Source of the DNA: Leuconostoc gasicomitatum LMG 18811
GTDB taxonomy: Bacteria > Bacillota > Bacilli > Lactobacillales > Lactobacillaceae
DNA length: 64,000 nucleotides
NCBI RefSeq assembly: GCF_000196855.1
Contig: NC_014319.1
Location: 806,001 to 870,000 of the forward strand
Reading direction: 5' to 3'
The first letter of the stretch is position 1; every line of letters starts with the position of its first letter. A program made the position numbers and the translations under genes. Below the pieces are notes generated by a model, which was not told the DNA's origin, made no database searches, and saw only the letters and a list, made by a program, of their open reading frames with translations. This document shows positions 17,679 through 27,762 of this stretch, piece by piece.

Positions 17679-18857
17679 ATGGCTAATTTTATACAACCAC
17701 TCAACCCAATCATTACTGAAATGGCACCCGATAAGTTACTAGGATTTCAAAAATCAGTGCGAGATATTCCAGGTATTTTAAAATTAACGTTAGGTGAACC
17801 AGGATTTTCAGTAGATGAACGTATCAAAAAAGCAGCTACTGAGGCAATTAACAGTGACCGTTCTCATTATGCAGAAAGCCAAGGAGAACAAGCATTACGA
17901 TTAGAAGCAGTTAACTATTTTAATAAACGATATCATTTAAACTTTCATGGTGAAGAGAATGTTATTGTGACATTAGGTGTGAGTGAGGCGATTAATGTTG
18001 TTTTAGATACCTTATTGGGTACAGATGACGGTCTATTAATGCCTGAACCAACTTATGGCCCCTATTTTACGTCGTTGGACATAGCGCATGGGACAAAAAT
18101 AGCGATTGATACAACCCCTAATCGCTTTAAATTAACACCAGAAATGGTTGATAAAGCAGTAGCCAGTGCGACAGTTCCTGTCCGCGCTATTTTGATGAAC
18201 TATCCTGCAAACCCAACTGGTGTGACATACTCGCGTCAAGAAGTCATTGCGTTGGCAGAAACATTTAAAAAACATAATCTTTGGGTTATTTCTGATGAGA
18301 TATACTCGTTGTTAACATACGATCAGGCACATGTATCTTTTGCAGAAATTATTCCGGAACAGACAATTTATATTAACGGGTTATCAAAGTCACATGCTAT
18401 GACAGGTTATCGTGTTGGATTTATATTAGGAGCAGCTGATGTGATAGCTGAAATGCAAAAAGTGCATGGGGCATTAACATTTGCCATTCCAACGTTTATT
18501 CAAGATGCTGCTTTAATCGCTTTACGTGATGTATCCGACACACCGATAATTATGCGTGATGCCTATAAATCTCGTCGTGACCGCATTGTGCCGCAACTAC
18601 AAGCATTAGGGTTTGATGTGGTATCACCGGAAGGTGCCTTTTATGTGTTTGCCAAATTACCTACTGATATAGGTGATGATGGCGATGAATTTGCTCTAAG
18701 GTTGGCGCATGAAGGCAAGGTAGCGGTTATCCCAGGGTCTAGTTTTAGTGAAGTTGCAAAGGCATATATTCGAATTTCTTATGCGGCATCTGATGCTGAT
18801 TTGGATGAGGGCATGCGACGATTGACAGCGCACATTAATCAACTGCGTGGAAAATAA
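17679..18857 (+). CDS. Pyridoxal-phosphate aminotransferase, class I/II (AraT/PatA-like)
   Basis: 392 residues, normal for fold-type I aminotransferases. Visible are the substrate-arm region KLTLGEPGFSVDERI, the NYPANPTGVTYS motif with the PLP-contacting Asn, SDEIYS, the PLP lysine in YINGLSKSHAMTGYRVGF (about residue 233) and the carboxylate-binding Arg in YIRISYA near the end. Substrate cannot be fixed: aromatic amino acids and N-acetyl-diaminopimelate are the usual choices for this clade in lactic acid bacteria. AAGGAA lies about 10 bases before ATG. Confidence 0.85.
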   Translation: MANFIQPLNPIITEMAPDKLLGFQKSVRDIPGILKLTLGEPGFSVDERIKKAATEAINSDRSHYAESQGEQALRLEAVNYFNKRYHLNFHGEENVIVTLGVSEAINVVLDTLLGTDDGLLMPEPTYGPYFTSLDIAHGTKIAIDTTPNRFKLTPEMVDKAVASATVPVRAILMNYPANPTGVTYSRQEVIALAETFKKHNLWVISDEIYSLLTYDQAHVSFAEIIPEQTIYINGLSKSHAMTGYRVGFILGAADVIAEMQKVHGALTFAIPTFIQDAALIALRDVSDTPIIMRDAYKSRRDRIVPQLQALGFDVVSPEGAFYVFAKLPTDIGDDGDEFALRLAHEGKVAVIPGSSFSEVAKAYIRISYAASDADLDEGMRRLTAHINQLRGK

Positions 18858-18871
18858 GTAAGAGGCAATTT

Positions 18872-19393
18872 ATGAACTGGTGGCAAAATGTATTTAATCA
18901 GAAAAATAAGTATAATCGTGTTAAAACGACCGGACAGATGAATGCAGTTCATGTTGCCCGTAAGTCAAAATTTCCTGTTGTAGTTGCCCCTGTCACAGGA
19001 CAACTACAAAAAATTGATGGTGATAATGAGCAAAACCATAGTAAAAATGGCTTTATGATGTTACCAGACGGGAATAATATTATGTCTCCGGTATCAGGCA
19101 TTGTAACAGCCTCAGATGAGCATACTGTTATCATTAAAAGTGTGAATCATGATAAAGTGACAGTTCAAGTTCAAGCACGCAATGAGATGCTGCAAGGAAC
19201 ACGTTTAGCAACTTATGGGACAGGCCAACAGCTTCATGCGGGTGATTTGATTGGAACTGCGCATGCAATGGACCAAAACGATGTTCGTGTCTATGTATTT
19301 TTTGAAGATAGCGTCGTGCCATATGTAAATTATGGCGCTGTGTATGCTGGGCAAAGTATTTGGCAGTATCAAGAGGATGAAGATGCAACATAA
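18872..19393 (+). CDS. Degenerate glucose-type PTS EIIA-like protein
   Basis: 173 residues. The EIIA-Glc barrel pattern can be followed: VVVAPVTGQL, MSPVSGIVTASDEHTVII and HAGDLIGTAHA. The phosphohistidine motif (usually LIHVGIDT) is replaced by VQVQARN, so the normally phosphorylated His is missing. The other His (EHT) is kept. It is thus unlikely to carry phosphate and may have a binding or regulatory role. AAGAGG lies about 7 bases before ATG. It overlaps truB by 11 bp. Confidence 0.7.
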   Translation: MNWWQNVFNQKNKYNRVKTTGQMNAVHVARKSKFPVVVAPVTGQLQKIDGDNEQNHSKNGFMMLPDGNNIMSPVSGIVTASDEHTVIIKSVNHDKVTVQVQARNEMLQGTRLATYGTGQQLHAGDLIGTAHAMDQNDVRVYVFFEDSVVPYVNYGAVYAGQSIWQYQEDEDAT

Positions 19394-20291
19394 TAATAAC
19401 GTCGATGGTCTTATTGTTGTTAATAAACCACGTGGTGTGACATCGTTTGACGTCGTTGCCAAGGTTCGTCGTGCAATTGGTCAAAAAAAGGTAGGGCATG
19501 CGGGTACGTTAGACCCAAATGTTGACGGCGTTCTCGTAGTGGCTCTGGGTAAAGCTACAAAACTAATAGATGAACTGCAAACAAGGCCTAAACAGTATGT
19601 TGGTAGTATCACATTAGGCTTTGCAACAGAAACAGAAGATTTAGATGGTGAGGTAATATCAAAAGTTGATATTGATGTGCCGTTTACTGATGCTGCAATT
19701 GATACTGCTATAGCTAATTTAAATGGCGCTATAAAACAAGTGCCGCCTATGTTTTCAGCTGTTAAAGTTGGTGGTAAACGACTTTATGAATATGCGAGAG
19801 CAGGAGAAGATGTAACAAGACCAATTCGAGAAGCGTTAATTTATGATTACAAACGTATTGGTGCCACGATTTATGAAAATAAGCAACAACATTTTGATTT
19901 TGAGGCAACTGTTTCCAAGGGAACTTATATTCGAACTTTAGCAGTGGATACTGGTTTGCAGCTTGGTGTTCCTGCGACAATGAGCAGTCTGACACGCACA
20001 ATGGGCAGTGGTATAACAATCGCGCATGCTGCGAATTTAGATGACATTGCTACCATTGCACAATCAGAATTATTAAAACTAATCATACCAATAAAGGATG
20101 TACTGACGTGGCCGACAAAAGCGCTATCAGATGATGAATGGTTTGCTGTTAAAAATGGTCAAAAGATAGCAACGTGGCCTGCAAGTGATACTTATTTGCA
20201 ACTCACCTATCATGATGATGTTAAAGCGGTGTATGCTTATAATAAAGAAGATAACGTCTGGCAATCGCGCTACGTGTTTACGAATGAATAA
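19383..20291 (+). CDS. truB: tRNA pseudouridine-55 synthase
   Basis: 302 residues. It makes pseudouridine 55 in the T-loop of tRNAs. Motif KKVGHAGTLDPNVDGVLVVALGKATKL holds the catalytic Asp in GTLDP, and VPPMFSAVKVGGKRLYEYARAG follows. ATG 19383 is chosen over longer in-frame readings because AGAGG lies 6 bases upstream and the product starts as the family does. It overlaps the upstream gene. ribF follows after 2 bp, the conserved truB-ribF order. Confidence 0.94.
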   Translation: MQHNNNVDGLIVVNKPRGVTSFDVVAKVRRAIGQKKVGHAGTLDPNVDGVLVVALGKATKLIDELQTRPKQYVGSITLGFATETEDLDGEVISKVDIDVPFTDAAIDTAIANLNGAIKQVPPMFSAVKVGGKRLYEYARAGEDVTRPIREALIYDYKRIGATIYENKQQHFDFEATVSKGTYIRTLAVDTGLQLGVPATMSSLTRTMGSGITIAHAANLDDIATIAQSELLKLIIPIKDVLTWPTKALSDDEWFAVKNGQKIATWPASDTYLQLTYHDDVKAVYAYNKEDNVWQSRYVFTNE

Positions 20292-20293
20292 TA

Positions 20294-21244
20294 ATGATTA
20301 AAGTAATTAAATTGCATTATCCAATCTTAAAGAAAATAATACCAGACCCAACACCACAGGTTGTTGCCATGGGTTTTTTTGATGGTGTACATTTGGGGCA
20401 TCAAGCCGTTATTAAGCAGGCTAAACTTGAAGCTGATAAACAAGGTGTACCTCTTGCAGTGCTAACCTATGATCCGCAACCAATTGTTGTATTTGAAATG
20501 CTGACACAGCCTTTACGTTACTTAACATCAATTAATCAAAAAGCAGCATTATTAGCTGACCTTGGCGTTAATACAATGTATGTCATGCAATTCACTTCAC
20601 AATTGGCGAAATTGGCACCACAAGAATTTGTTAATCAAGTTATTATGCGTTTAAATCCAGTAACCGTGGTGGGCGGATTTGATCATGTATATGGCGGAGA
20701 TGTTAGTATAGCAGATATGGATCATTTACCTCAATATGCAAAGAAACGTTTTAATGTTGTATCAGTTTCAGAATTGGATGTTAATAACCAAAAAATTGGT
20801 TCGTCGTCTATCCGAAAGGCACTAGAACTAGGCAGCATGAATATTGTGAATAGCCAACTTGGGCGTATTCATCAGACAACTGGTTTAGTAATACATGGTG
20901 AAGCACGTGGTCGTGAACTAGGCTTCCCAACAGTTAACATTAAGACACCAGAATTAGAATGGCTGCCCACTATTGGAATTTATGCAGTTAAAATAATGAT
21001 TGGTGATGATTGGCACTTAGGAATGGCTAGTATAGGTCGCAATATCACATTTGGCGACGCGCGGCCAATTACTGTTGAAATAAATATATTAGATTTTAAT
21101 CAGCAGGTATATGGCGAAAATGTCACGGTTAATTGGTATAATTATCTTCGAGGTGAAGTAAAGTTTACGAATATACCAGAATTAGTAACGCAACTAAAAA
21201 AAGATGAAATTGCTACGAGACAATATTTTGATGCACTTAACTAA
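20294..21244 (+). CDS. ribF: Bifunctional riboflavin kinase/FAD synthetase
   Basis: 316 residues. It converts riboflavin to FMN and then FAD. The nucleotidyltransferase domain (MGFFDGVHLGHQAVI near residue 27; SSSIRKAL near residue 172) is followed by the flavokinase domain (ARGRELGFPTVNIK, GIYAVK, PITVEINILDFNQQVYGE). No strong ribosome site, and the 2-bp gap to truB points to coupled translation. The operon ends against the first CIRCE element. Confidence 0.94.
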   Translation: MIKVIKLHYPILKKIIPDPTPQVVAMGFFDGVHLGHQAVIKQAKLEADKQGVPLAVLTYDPQPIVVFEMLTQPLRYLTSINQKAALLADLGVNTMYVMQFTSQLAKLAPQEFVNQVIMRLNPVTVVGGFDHVYGGDVSIADMDHLPQYAKKRFNVVSVSELDVNNQKIGSSSIRKALELGSMNIVNSQLGRIHQTTGLVIHGEARGRELGFPTVNIKTPELEWLPTIGIYAVKIMIGDDWHLGMASIGRNITFGDARPITVEINILDFNQQVYGENVTVNWYNYLRGEVKFTNIPELVTQLKKDEIATRQYFDALN

Positions 21245-21261
21245 TGTTAAGTGTGTTTTTT

Positions 21262-21287
21262 TTAGCACTCTTAAAAAAGAGTGCTAA
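21262..21287. promoter_or_regulatory. CIRCE operator 1 (HrcA site), also a hairpin
   Basis: TTAGCACTC, 8 bases, GAGTGCTAA. The arms extend outward and inward to a 14-bp inverted repeat with a four-base loop, ending in A-rich DNA. It sits 18 bp after ribF and just before the -35 of the hrcA promoter. The spacer is 8 rather than the usual 9 bases. Confidence 0.85.
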
Positions 21288-21292
21288 AAAGC

Positions 21293-21320
21293 TTGCAATA
21301 TTTTTGAAAAGGTGTATTAT
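21293..21320 (+). promoter_or_regulatory. Promoter of the hrcA operon
   Basis: TTGCAA, a 16-base spacer, then TATTAT (21315-21320), flanked by the two CIRCE elements. Confidence 0.6.
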
Positions 21321-21328
21321 TATAGATG

Positions 21329-21355
21329 TTAGCAGTGAGTGTTATTGAGTGCTAA
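21329..21355. promoter_or_regulatory. CIRCE operator 2 (HrcA site)
   Basis: TTAGCAGTG, 9 bases, GAGTGCTAA. The left arm differs from consensus at two positions. It lies at the expected transcript start and ends 15 bases before hrcA. Confidence 0.85.
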
Positions 21356-21370
21356 AATGGAGGTGGTGGC

Positions 21371-22399
21371 ATGCTAACAGAACGACAAAAATTAATTTTA
21401 AGTGCCATCATTTACGAATACACACAAACAGCGCATGCGGTCGGTTCAAAGAGTCTTCAGGAACAACTTAATATTAAAGTGAGTTCTGCTACAATTCGTA
21501 ACGAAATGGCGGCTTTAGAATCAGCAGCATTGATTAAAAAATTACATACATCTGCTGGACGCGTACCATCACGAGCTGGATATAGATATTATCTAGATAA
21601 TTTGATGATGGCACGTGTGGCTACACAACAAGATATTGCTTTGGTCATGCAATCTTTTCGTGGTAATTTTCATGAAATAGATGACTTACTGGATGAGTCA
21701 GCCCGAACCTTGTCACAACTTACTGGGGCAACGGTGCTAATTTTAAAACCAGAACGTTTAAATATAGTTGTTTCCGGGTTTCGTTTGGTACCATTAGAAA
21801 ATCAGCAATTGATTGCGGTATTGGTAACTAATGACGGGAAAGTAACGAGTCAAACATTTAAACTACCTCGAGAATTGGCGGTTTCATCATTAGATAGTAT
21901 GATTAAATACATCAATGACCAGACTAATGGGAGACCTGTTTTGGAAGTTTTACAGATGATGCAGTCGGATGAACTACCAACACAAATGAGCCGAATGATT
22001 AAAACGCCAGCAGCATTCTTACAATTATTTGGGGATGTGTTAGCAAGATCAATTGGCGATAAAGTGCACATTGGTGGCCGGTTAAATGTGTTGGATTTTA
22101 GTGATGATGATCAAAACACGAAAAACGTTAAGCAACTATTAGAGTTTCTAACTTCTGCAGCTGATGTTCGTCGAGTCGCCACAACCACAGCACATCATGT
22201 CACCATTAAAATTGCTAAAGAAATCGATGAACCATTATTAAAGTCCTTTAGCTTAATTACAAGGGCATTCACTGTACCGAATCAAGGAGATGGCGTCATT
22301 GCCTTATTAGGTCCGATTCGTATGAGTTATGCACGTAATGTCTTGTTAATGGATGCATTTGGTGAAGCATTGAGTCAAAAAATGATTGAGTATACATAA
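21371..22399 (+). CDS. hrcA: Heat-inducible repressor HrcA
   Basis: 342 residues. It binds CIRCE and represses the dnaK operon. The winged-helix part is clear at the start ([16 protein letters not shown] ... [27 protein letters not shown]), followed by the GAF-like dimer domain. C-terminal [11 protein letters not shown]-like segment reads [21 protein letters not shown] lies about 9 bases before ATG. It is first gene of its own operon with both operators directly upstream. Confidence 0.96.
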   Translation: MLTERQKLILSAIIYEYTQTAHAVGSKSLQEQLNIKVSSATIRNEMAALESAALIKKLHTSAGRVPSRAGYRYYLDNLMMARVATQQDIALVMQSFRGNFHEIDDLLDESARTLSQLTGATVLILKPERLNIVVSGFRLVPLENQQLIAVLVTNDGKVTSQTFKLPRELAVSSLDSMIKYINDQTNGRPVLEVLQMMQSDELPTQMSRMIKTPAAFLQLFGDVLARSIGDKVHIGGRLNVLDFSDDDQNTKNVKQLLEFLTSAADVRRVATTTAHHVTIKIAKEIDEPLLKSFSLITRAFTVPNQGDGVIALLGPIRMSYARNVLLMDAFGEALSQKMIEYT

Positions 22400-22416
22400 A
22401 TTAGGAGGTCACTTAC

Positions 22417-23001
22417 GTGGCAGATGAAACTGAAAACAAACTAAAAGATGACAAAATAACAGAAGATAGTGATACTACAGCAAGTAATGCTACATCAGTA
22501 GAAGAGATGATTGAAGATGAAAATGTTGTGCAGGAAGAAATAGATCCTAAGCAAACTGAGCTTAATGAAGCCTTAGCGCGTGTCTCAAGCTTGGAAGATC
22601 AATTACTTCGTTCACAGGCTGAAATCCAAAATATGCAGCAACGACATGCACGTGAAATTCAAAATGTGCATAAGTATGATGGACAAAAATTGGCTAGTGC
22701 AGTGTTACCAGCAGTTGATAATTTAGAACGTGCGTTGTTGGTTGAATCTGAAGATGCAGTTGCACAACAAATTAAAACTGGGGTTGAAATGACATTAAAA
22801 ACGTTGGTGCAAGCTTTAACTGACAATGGTATTTCTGCAACTGGTGAAGTTGGTGAAACATTTGATCCCACAAAACATCAAGCGATTCAAAGTGTTGATT
22901 CAGATGATGTCGACTCAGACCAAATTGCATCTGTTTTGCAAAAAGGGTATATACTACAAGATCGTGTGCTACGTCCAGCAATGGTGGCAGTGGCTAAATA
23001 A
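22417..23001 (+). CDS. grpE: Nucleotide exchange factor GrpE
   Basis: 194 residues from a GTG start, set by AGGAGG 7 bases upstream. It releases ADP from DnaK. An acidic disordered N-terminus (about 1-50) precedes the long coiled coil (LNEALARVSSLEDQLLRSQAEIQNMQQR) and the beta-domain ending in GYILQDRVLRPAMVAVAK, the family signature. Confidence 0.95.
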   Translation: MADETENKLKDDKITEDSDTTASNATSVEEMIEDENVVQEEIDPKQTELNEALARVSSLEDQLLRSQAEIQNMQQRHAREIQNVHKYDGQKLASAVLPAVDNLERALLVESEDAVAQQIKTGVEMTLKTLVQALTDNGISATGEVGETFDPTKHQAIQSVDSDDVDSDQIASVLQKGYILQDRVLRPAMVAVAK

Positions 23002-23109
23002 TTGCAGTATTATTAATTTTAAATAATGATAATGTTATGGTGATTCAGCACAACGCACTACACCTAAAAAAGACAAAATTAAACTTAAATGTAAAGGAAG
23101 AATAAATTC

Positions 23110-24954
23110 ATGTCAAAGATAATCGGTATTGATTTAGGAACTACAAACTCAGCAGTGGCTGTTCTTGAAGGTGGGGAACCAAAAATTATTACAAACCCCG
23201 ATGGTGGTCGTACAACACCATCAGTTGTTTCATTTAAAAATGGTGAAAACCAAGTTGGAGATGTTGCTAAGCGACAGGCTATAACAAACCCAGATACTAT
23301 TATTTCAATTAAGTCACATATGGGTGATGCTAATTATAAAGTTAACGTTGATGGCAAGGACTATACACCACAAGAAATTTCAGCAATGATTTTGCAATAT
23401 ATTAAAGGCTATGCTGAAGATTATTTAGGTGAAAAAGTTGATAAAGCTGTTATTACTGTACCAGCATACTTCAATGATGCTCAGCGTCAAGCAACAAAGG
23501 ATGCTGGTAAGATCGCTGGATTAGAAGTTGAGCGTATTATAAATGAACCAACTGCAGCAGCTTTAGCATATGGCTTAGATAAGCTAGATAAGAATGAAAA
23601 GATTTTAGTTTATGATTTGGGTGGTGGTACATTTGATGTATCTATCCTTGAATTAGGCGATGGTGTGTTTGAAGTTTTGTCAACTAATGGTGATACACAT
23701 CTTGGTGGTGATGACTTTGATAATGCAGTTATTGATTATTTAGCAGCACAATTCAAGTCTGATAATGGTGTCGATTTAAAGTCAGACAAATTAGCGTTGC
23801 AACGCTTGAAGGATGCTGCTGAATCAGCAAAAAAGACTTTGTCATCAGCAACTGAAGCACAAATTGATTTGCCATTTATTGCCTCAGGTGAACAAGGCCC
23901 ATTGCATTTGCAAACGTCATTATCACGTGCTAAGTTTAACGAGATTACAGCTAGTTTGGTAAAGAAAGCTGAACAACCAGTTTTGAACGCTTTGAAAGAT
24001 GCTGGTTTGTCATTTTCAGATATCGATGAAGTTATTTTAAATGGTGGATCAACTCGTATTCCAGCCGTTCAAGATTCTGTTAAAAAGTTAACTGGTAAGG
24101 AACCTAACCATTCAATTAACCCAGATGAGGCAGTTGCTTTAGGCGCTGCTGTTCAAGGTGGTGTGATTACTGGGGATGTGAAAGACGTTGTATTGTTAGA
24201 TGTAACACCATTGTCACTTGGTATCGAAACAATGGGTGGTGTATTCACAAAGTTAATCGACCGTAACACAACAATTCCAACATCAAAGTCTCAAGTTTTC
24301 TCAACCGCTGCTGATAATCAACCAGCTGTAGATATTCATGTGCTACAAGGTGAACGCTCAATGGCTACGGATAACAAGACACTTGGTCGTTTCCAATTGT
24401 CAGACATTCCTGCAGCACAACGTGGTGTACCACAAATCGAAGTAACGTTTGATATTGATCGTAATGGTATTGTGTCTGTTTCTGCTAAAGATTTAGGCAC
24501 ACAGAAAGAACAAAAAATCACTATCCAAGCTGCAGGCGGTTTGTCAGATGATGAAATTGAGCAAATGATGAATGATGCTAAGGCTAATGAAGAAGCTGAT
24601 GCAAAAAAGAAGGAATCAGTTGATACACGTAATGAAGCGGATCAATTGATCTTCTCTACAGAGAAGACTTTGGAAGAAGTTGGCGATAAGTTGGGTGATG
24701 ACGATAAAAAGGCAACACAAGATGCATTGGAAGCTTTGAAAAAGGCAAAGGAAGATGCAGCAGCTGATGATGCTGATTTAACAGAATTGAAGACTAAGTC
24801 TGAAGAATTAGGAAAAGCAGCCCAAGAATTGGCTATGAAGTTGTATCAGCAAGCAGCGCCACAAGAAGGTGCTGAAGGTGAAGCTAAACCAGCTGATGAT
24901 AATACAGTAGATGGCGATTTCGAAGAAGTTGATCCTGATAAGAAGAAGGACTGA
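23110..24954 (+). CDS. dnaK: Chaperone DnaK (Hsp70)
   Basis: 614 residues, the usual Firmicute length. It begins [22 protein letters not shown] motifs are [12 protein letters not shown] near residue 170 and [11 protein letters not shown] near residue 310. The linker [17 protein letters not shown] leads into the substrate domain, then the helical lid and an acidic tail. GGAAG lies about 10 bases before ATG. 108 bp separate it from grpE. Confidence 0.97.
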   Translation: MSKIIGIDLGTTNSAVAVLEGGEPKIITNPDGGRTTPSVVSFKNGENQVGDVAKRQAITNPDTIISIKSHMGDANYKVNVDGKDYTPQEISAMILQYIKGYAEDYLGEKVDKAVITVPAYFNDAQRQATKDAGKIAGLEVERIINEPTAAALAYGLDKLDKNEKILVYDLGGGTFDVSILELGDGVFEVLSTNGDTHLGGDDFDNAVIDYLAAQFKSDNGVDLKSDKLALQRLKDAAESAKKTLSSATEAQIDLPFIASGEQGPLHLQTSLSRAKFNEITASLVKKAEQPVLNALKDAGLSFSDIDEVILNGGSTRIPAVQDSVKKLTGKEPNHSINPDEAVALGAAVQGGVITGDVKDVVLLDVTPLSLGIETMGGVFTKLIDRNTTIPTSKSQVFSTAADNQPAVDIHVLQGERSMATDNKTLGRFQLSDIPAAQRGVPQIEVTFDIDRNGIVSVSAKDLGTQKEQKITIQAAGGLSDDEIEQMMNDAKANEEADAKKKESVDTRNEADQLIFSTEKTLEEVGDKLGDDDKKATQDALEALKKAKEDAAADDADLTELKTKSEELGKAAQELAMKLYQQAAPQEGAEGEAKPADDNTVDGDFEEVDPDKKKD

Positions 24955-25035
24955 TAGCGTTTTATTAATAAATATCAAGCGAACCGCATTCAATTGAGTG
25001 CGGTTTGTGTACATAATATTATAAGGAGTGGGTAA

Positions 25036-25938
25036 GTGAATAATACAGAATTCTATGATCGTCTTGGTGTGGAAAAAAATGCCAGTCAAGATGATATAAA
25101 AAAAGCATACCGTAAATTATCTAAAAAATACCATCCAGATTTGAATCATGATGCCGGTGCGGAAGAAAAGTATAAAGAAGTCCAAGAAGCTTTTGAAACT
25201 TTAGGGACTGAACAAAAGCGTGCACAGTATGACCAATTCGGACCAGCAGGAGCCAATGGTGGCTTTGGTGGGCAAGGTGGACCTGGTGGTTATCAACAGC
25301 AGGGCGGATTTGGTGATTTTTCTGATTTGGGAGATATTTTTAGTCAAATGTTTGGCGGTGGTTTTGATCCAAACCGTCCACGCAAAGGACAAGATTTACA
25401 GTATCGTATGCATCTGAGTTTTGAAGAGGCAGTGTTTGGTAAAGAAGAAACCATTAAATTTAATCGTGGTGATGGTCCTCATGAAATTAAAGTGACAGTG
25501 CCAGCAGGCGTTGAAACGGGTCAACAAATGCGATTGTCTGAACAAGGCGAAGCAGGCGCTAATGGCGGACCACGAGGTGATTTATTTGTGGTGTTCCAAG
25601 TTTCACCGTCTAAAGATGGATTTGAGCGTGATGGGGCAGATATTTATTTAGAGCAAGCTATTGATTTTGTTCAAGCGGCACTAGGTACTGAAATGCAGGT
25701 TAAATCAGTTCATGGCGATGTTAATTTGAAAATTCCTGCTGGTACACAAACAGGTACACGCTTCCGCTTACGTGGAAAGGGTGCCCCACGTCTGCGGGGG
25801 ACAGGTCATGGAGATCAATACGTCGTTGTGAAATTGGATGTACCGACAAAGCTAAATAGAGATCAAAAAAAGGCGTTAGAAGCTTATCAAGAAGCAACTG
25901 ACGGTACCAAAAAGAAGAGCTTTTTTGACAAATTATAA
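25036..25938 (+). CDS. dnaJ: J-domain chaperone at the dnaJ locus, lacking the zinc-finger domain
   Basis: 300 residues from GTG 25036 (AAGGAGTG about 8 bases upstream). J-domain with HPD at residues 33-35, then a Gly/Phe-rich stretch (about 73-115), then two beta-sandwich client-binding domains and a dimerisation tail. The four CxxCxGxG repeats of class A DnaJ are wholly absent (about 380 residues would be normal), and there is no cysteine in the protein. By domain order this is a class B (CbpA-like) co-chaperone in the place of dnaJ. It should stimulate the DnaK ATPase. Confidence 0.9.
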   Translation: MNNTEFYDRLGVEKNASQDDIKKAYRKLSKKYHPDLNHDAGAEEKYKEVQEAFETLGTEQKRAQYDQFGPAGANGGFGGQGGPGGYQQQGGFGDFSDLGDIFSQMFGGGFDPNRPRKGQDLQYRMHLSFEEAVFGKEETIKFNRGDGPHEIKVTVPAGVETGQQMRLSEQGEAGANGGPRGDLFVVFQVSPSKDGFERDGADIYLEQAIDFVQAALGTEMQVKSVHGDVNLKIPAGTQTGTRFRLRGKGAPRLRGTGHGDQYVVVKLDVPTKLNRDQKKALEAYQEATDGTKKKSFFDKL

Positions 25939-26005
25939 AGATTAGATGTGTCGTATGATCCTACACATTTATTTCTATGTTAATTGGTAGTTTTTGTTAT
26001 AAAGA

Positions 26006-26038
26006 AAGCACCTATACCATGTGGTATAGGTGCTTTTA
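26006..26038. terminator. Bidirectional terminator between dnaJ and def
   Basis: 15-bp stem with a two-base centre, A-run left and T-run right, between convergent genes. Confidence 0.85.
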
Positions 26039-26075
26039 TGAGCTCTAATTTTTAGAGGACTTTTGATAAATATAT

Positions 26076-26654
26076 TTAGTCAATATATTTTGTTTCATCA
26101 TTAACTTCCCACGGCGCCTTTAAATCAATGTGATCGTAGTACAGATGTCCGTGCAGATGATCAATTTCATGTTGAAAGACAATAGCTGGGTAATCGCGTA
26201 ATTTAATAATTTTTGTGGCGCCAGTTTCATCTTGGTATCGTACCGTAATGCGATCAGCACGGGGAACAAAACCAGGGACATCTTTATCAACTGATAAGCA
26301 ACCCTCGCCAACATCTAATGCACCGCGTTTAATTGATTCAGAAATAATTGTAGGATTAAATATCGTACCCTTAAAATAAGGGGTCTCATCGGATTCATGT
26401 GGATCTAATGAAGGTACCAGTATAGACGCCATTCGCAATGAATAATTGACTTGTGGCGCAGCCAAACCAACACCTGGGCGTAGGCCATATTGTTCATTTT
26501 GTGACTCATCTTGTGAAATGACTAAATATGTCATCATATCTTTAGCCAGTTGTGCATGCTCCTCGCTTAAAGGAAAAGGAACAGATGCAGCTGTTTTTCG
26601 TAAGACGGAAGCGCCGTCTCGTGTGATTTTATCCATTGTAAATCGAATTGTCAT
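26076..26654 (-). CDS. def: Peptide deformylase
   Basis: 192 residues. It removes the formyl group from nascent proteins. The three motifs are present: GVGLAAPQ, EGCLSV (metal Cys) and QHEIDHLHG (metal His pair and catalytic Glu). The insertions around residues 55-110 are of the type 2, Gram-positive form. AAAGAGGT lies upstream of the ATG. Divergent from the UPF0223 gene, 53 bp apart. Confidence 0.95.
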   Translation of the reverse strand: MTIRFTMDKITRDGASVLRKTAASVPFPLSEEHAQLAKDMMTYLVISQDESQNEQYGLRPGVGLAAPQVNYSLRMASILVPSLDPHESDETPYFKGTIFNPTIISESIKRGALDVGEGCLSVDKDVPGFVPRADRITVRYQDETGATKIIKLRDYPAIVFQHEIDHLHGHLYYDHIDLKAPWEVNDETKYID

Positions 26655-26692
26655 GTTTTTACCTCTTTATTAGTATATCAAACTGTACAACA

Positions 26693-26707
26693 TGTTAAAA
26701 TAGTTGT
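26693..26707 (+). promoter_or_regulatory. Extended -10 promoter abutting the UPF0223 start
   Basis: TGTTAAAAT: a TG one base before the -10 TAAAAT (26696-26701), and the ATG six bases later. The predicted start of transcription falls on the ATG, with no Shine-Dalgarno between. Confidence 0.5.
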
Positions 26708-26980
26708 ATGAGTGAAAATTATATATTACCAATTGATGGCAATTGGACAGTGGATGATATTGTTAAAATATCTAACCTTGTAGATAGTGTTTTAGATGTT
26801 TATGAAACCGGTGTATTAAAATCAAAATTATTGATACGATACAACGCGTTTCGTGATGTGTTACCAGCACAGAGTGAGCAAAAACAATTCGACAAAGATT
26901 TTGAACGTCAAACTGGACACAGTATTTATAAAACAATAAAATTAGCACAAGGAACAACAAAAGATAAGGTGCGGGGATGA
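26708..26980 (+). CDS. UPF0223 family protein (YktA-like)
   Basis: 90 residues with the UPF0223 pattern: YILPIDGNWTVDDIVKI, then YETGVLKSKLLIRYNAFRDV and the QKQFDKDFERQTGHSIYKT helix. The role of the family is not established. No ribosome binding site exists and the -10 lies just before the ATG, so the mRNA is probably leaderless. It overlaps the next gene by 4 bp. Confidence 0.85.
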   Translation: MSENYILPIDGNWTVDDIVKISNLVDSVLDVYETGVLKSKLLIRYNAFRDVLPAQSEQKQFDKDFERQTGHSIYKTIKLAQGTTKDKVRG

Positions 26981-27762
26981 CGTTAAGTCAGTTTGAAATA
27001 CAAGATATCAATCAAACCGTTTTATTATGGTTAGATGAGGTCAGGAAAAGAACATTAATTGCCATGCAGCAGCATTTAGATATTTCTATCAAACATGATG
27101 CAAGAGATTTAGTGACAAATGTTGATCGAGACAATGAACAATTTCTAAACGCTAAAATTAGGTCCTATGATTCAGAGGCCAGTATTGTCAGTGAAGAAGG
27201 TTTTGGGGACCATCAAAAGAATATGCAAGGCAATGTATGGTTTGTTGATCCTATTGATGGCACAATGAATTTTGTTAAAGAGCAGGCAGATTTTGCAGTA
27301 ATGATTGCCCTTTATATCGATAATGAGCCTGTACTAGGCTGGATTTTAGATGTGGTTAATAATGTTGTTTATCATGGGGGACCACAAGTTGGTGTTTTTG
27401 CTAATCAATTGCGGTTAGAGCAACCAAACAATGATGCATTAAGTGATGGCATTGTATTGTTAAGTGGTGCTCGTTTACTTTATGGTATGTTTGGCTATGA
27501 TAAAATTGCCAAAGCTGCTTTAGGATATCGTGTTATTGGCGCCGCCGGACCCTCATTTTTACGTGTGATTTCTGGTCGTGCCGTGGGTTATTCTTCAAAA
27601 ATGATGCCATGGGATTTTGCAGCGGGGCAAGTTTTAGCAAAAACACTAGGTTTATCGATTTCAGATATTGACGGCAGACCGTTAGATATGTTATCATCTA
27701 ACATAGTATTAGTGGCTACAAATCGTGCGCATCGTGATATTCTCATGTTGCATCAAAGCTAG
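26977..27762 (+). CDS. Inositol monophosphatase family protein
   Basis: 261 residues, Mg-dependent sugar/nucleotide phosphatase superfamily. Metal-site motifs: EEGFG near residue 72, VDPIDGTMNF near residue 90 and the C-terminal PWDFAAGQVLA near residue 210. Substrate may be inositol phosphate, PAP or a sugar phosphate, and cannot be settled. It overlaps the UPF0223 gene by 4 bp, a pairing that is common in lactic acid bacteria. A T-run hairpin follows at about 27763-27785. Confidence 0.87.
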   Translation: MTLSQFEIQDINQTVLLWLDEVRKRTLIAMQQHLDISIKHDARDLVTNVDRDNEQFLNAKIRSYDSEASIVSEEGFGDHQKNMQGNVWFVDPIDGTMNFVKEQADFAVMIALYIDNEPVLGWILDVVNNVVYHGGPQVGVFANQLRLEQPNNDALSDGIVLLSGARLLYGMFGYDKIAKAALGYRVIGAAGPSFLRVISGRAVGYSSKMMPWDFAAGQVLAKTLGLSISDIDGRPLDMLSSNIVLVATNRAHRDILMLHQS

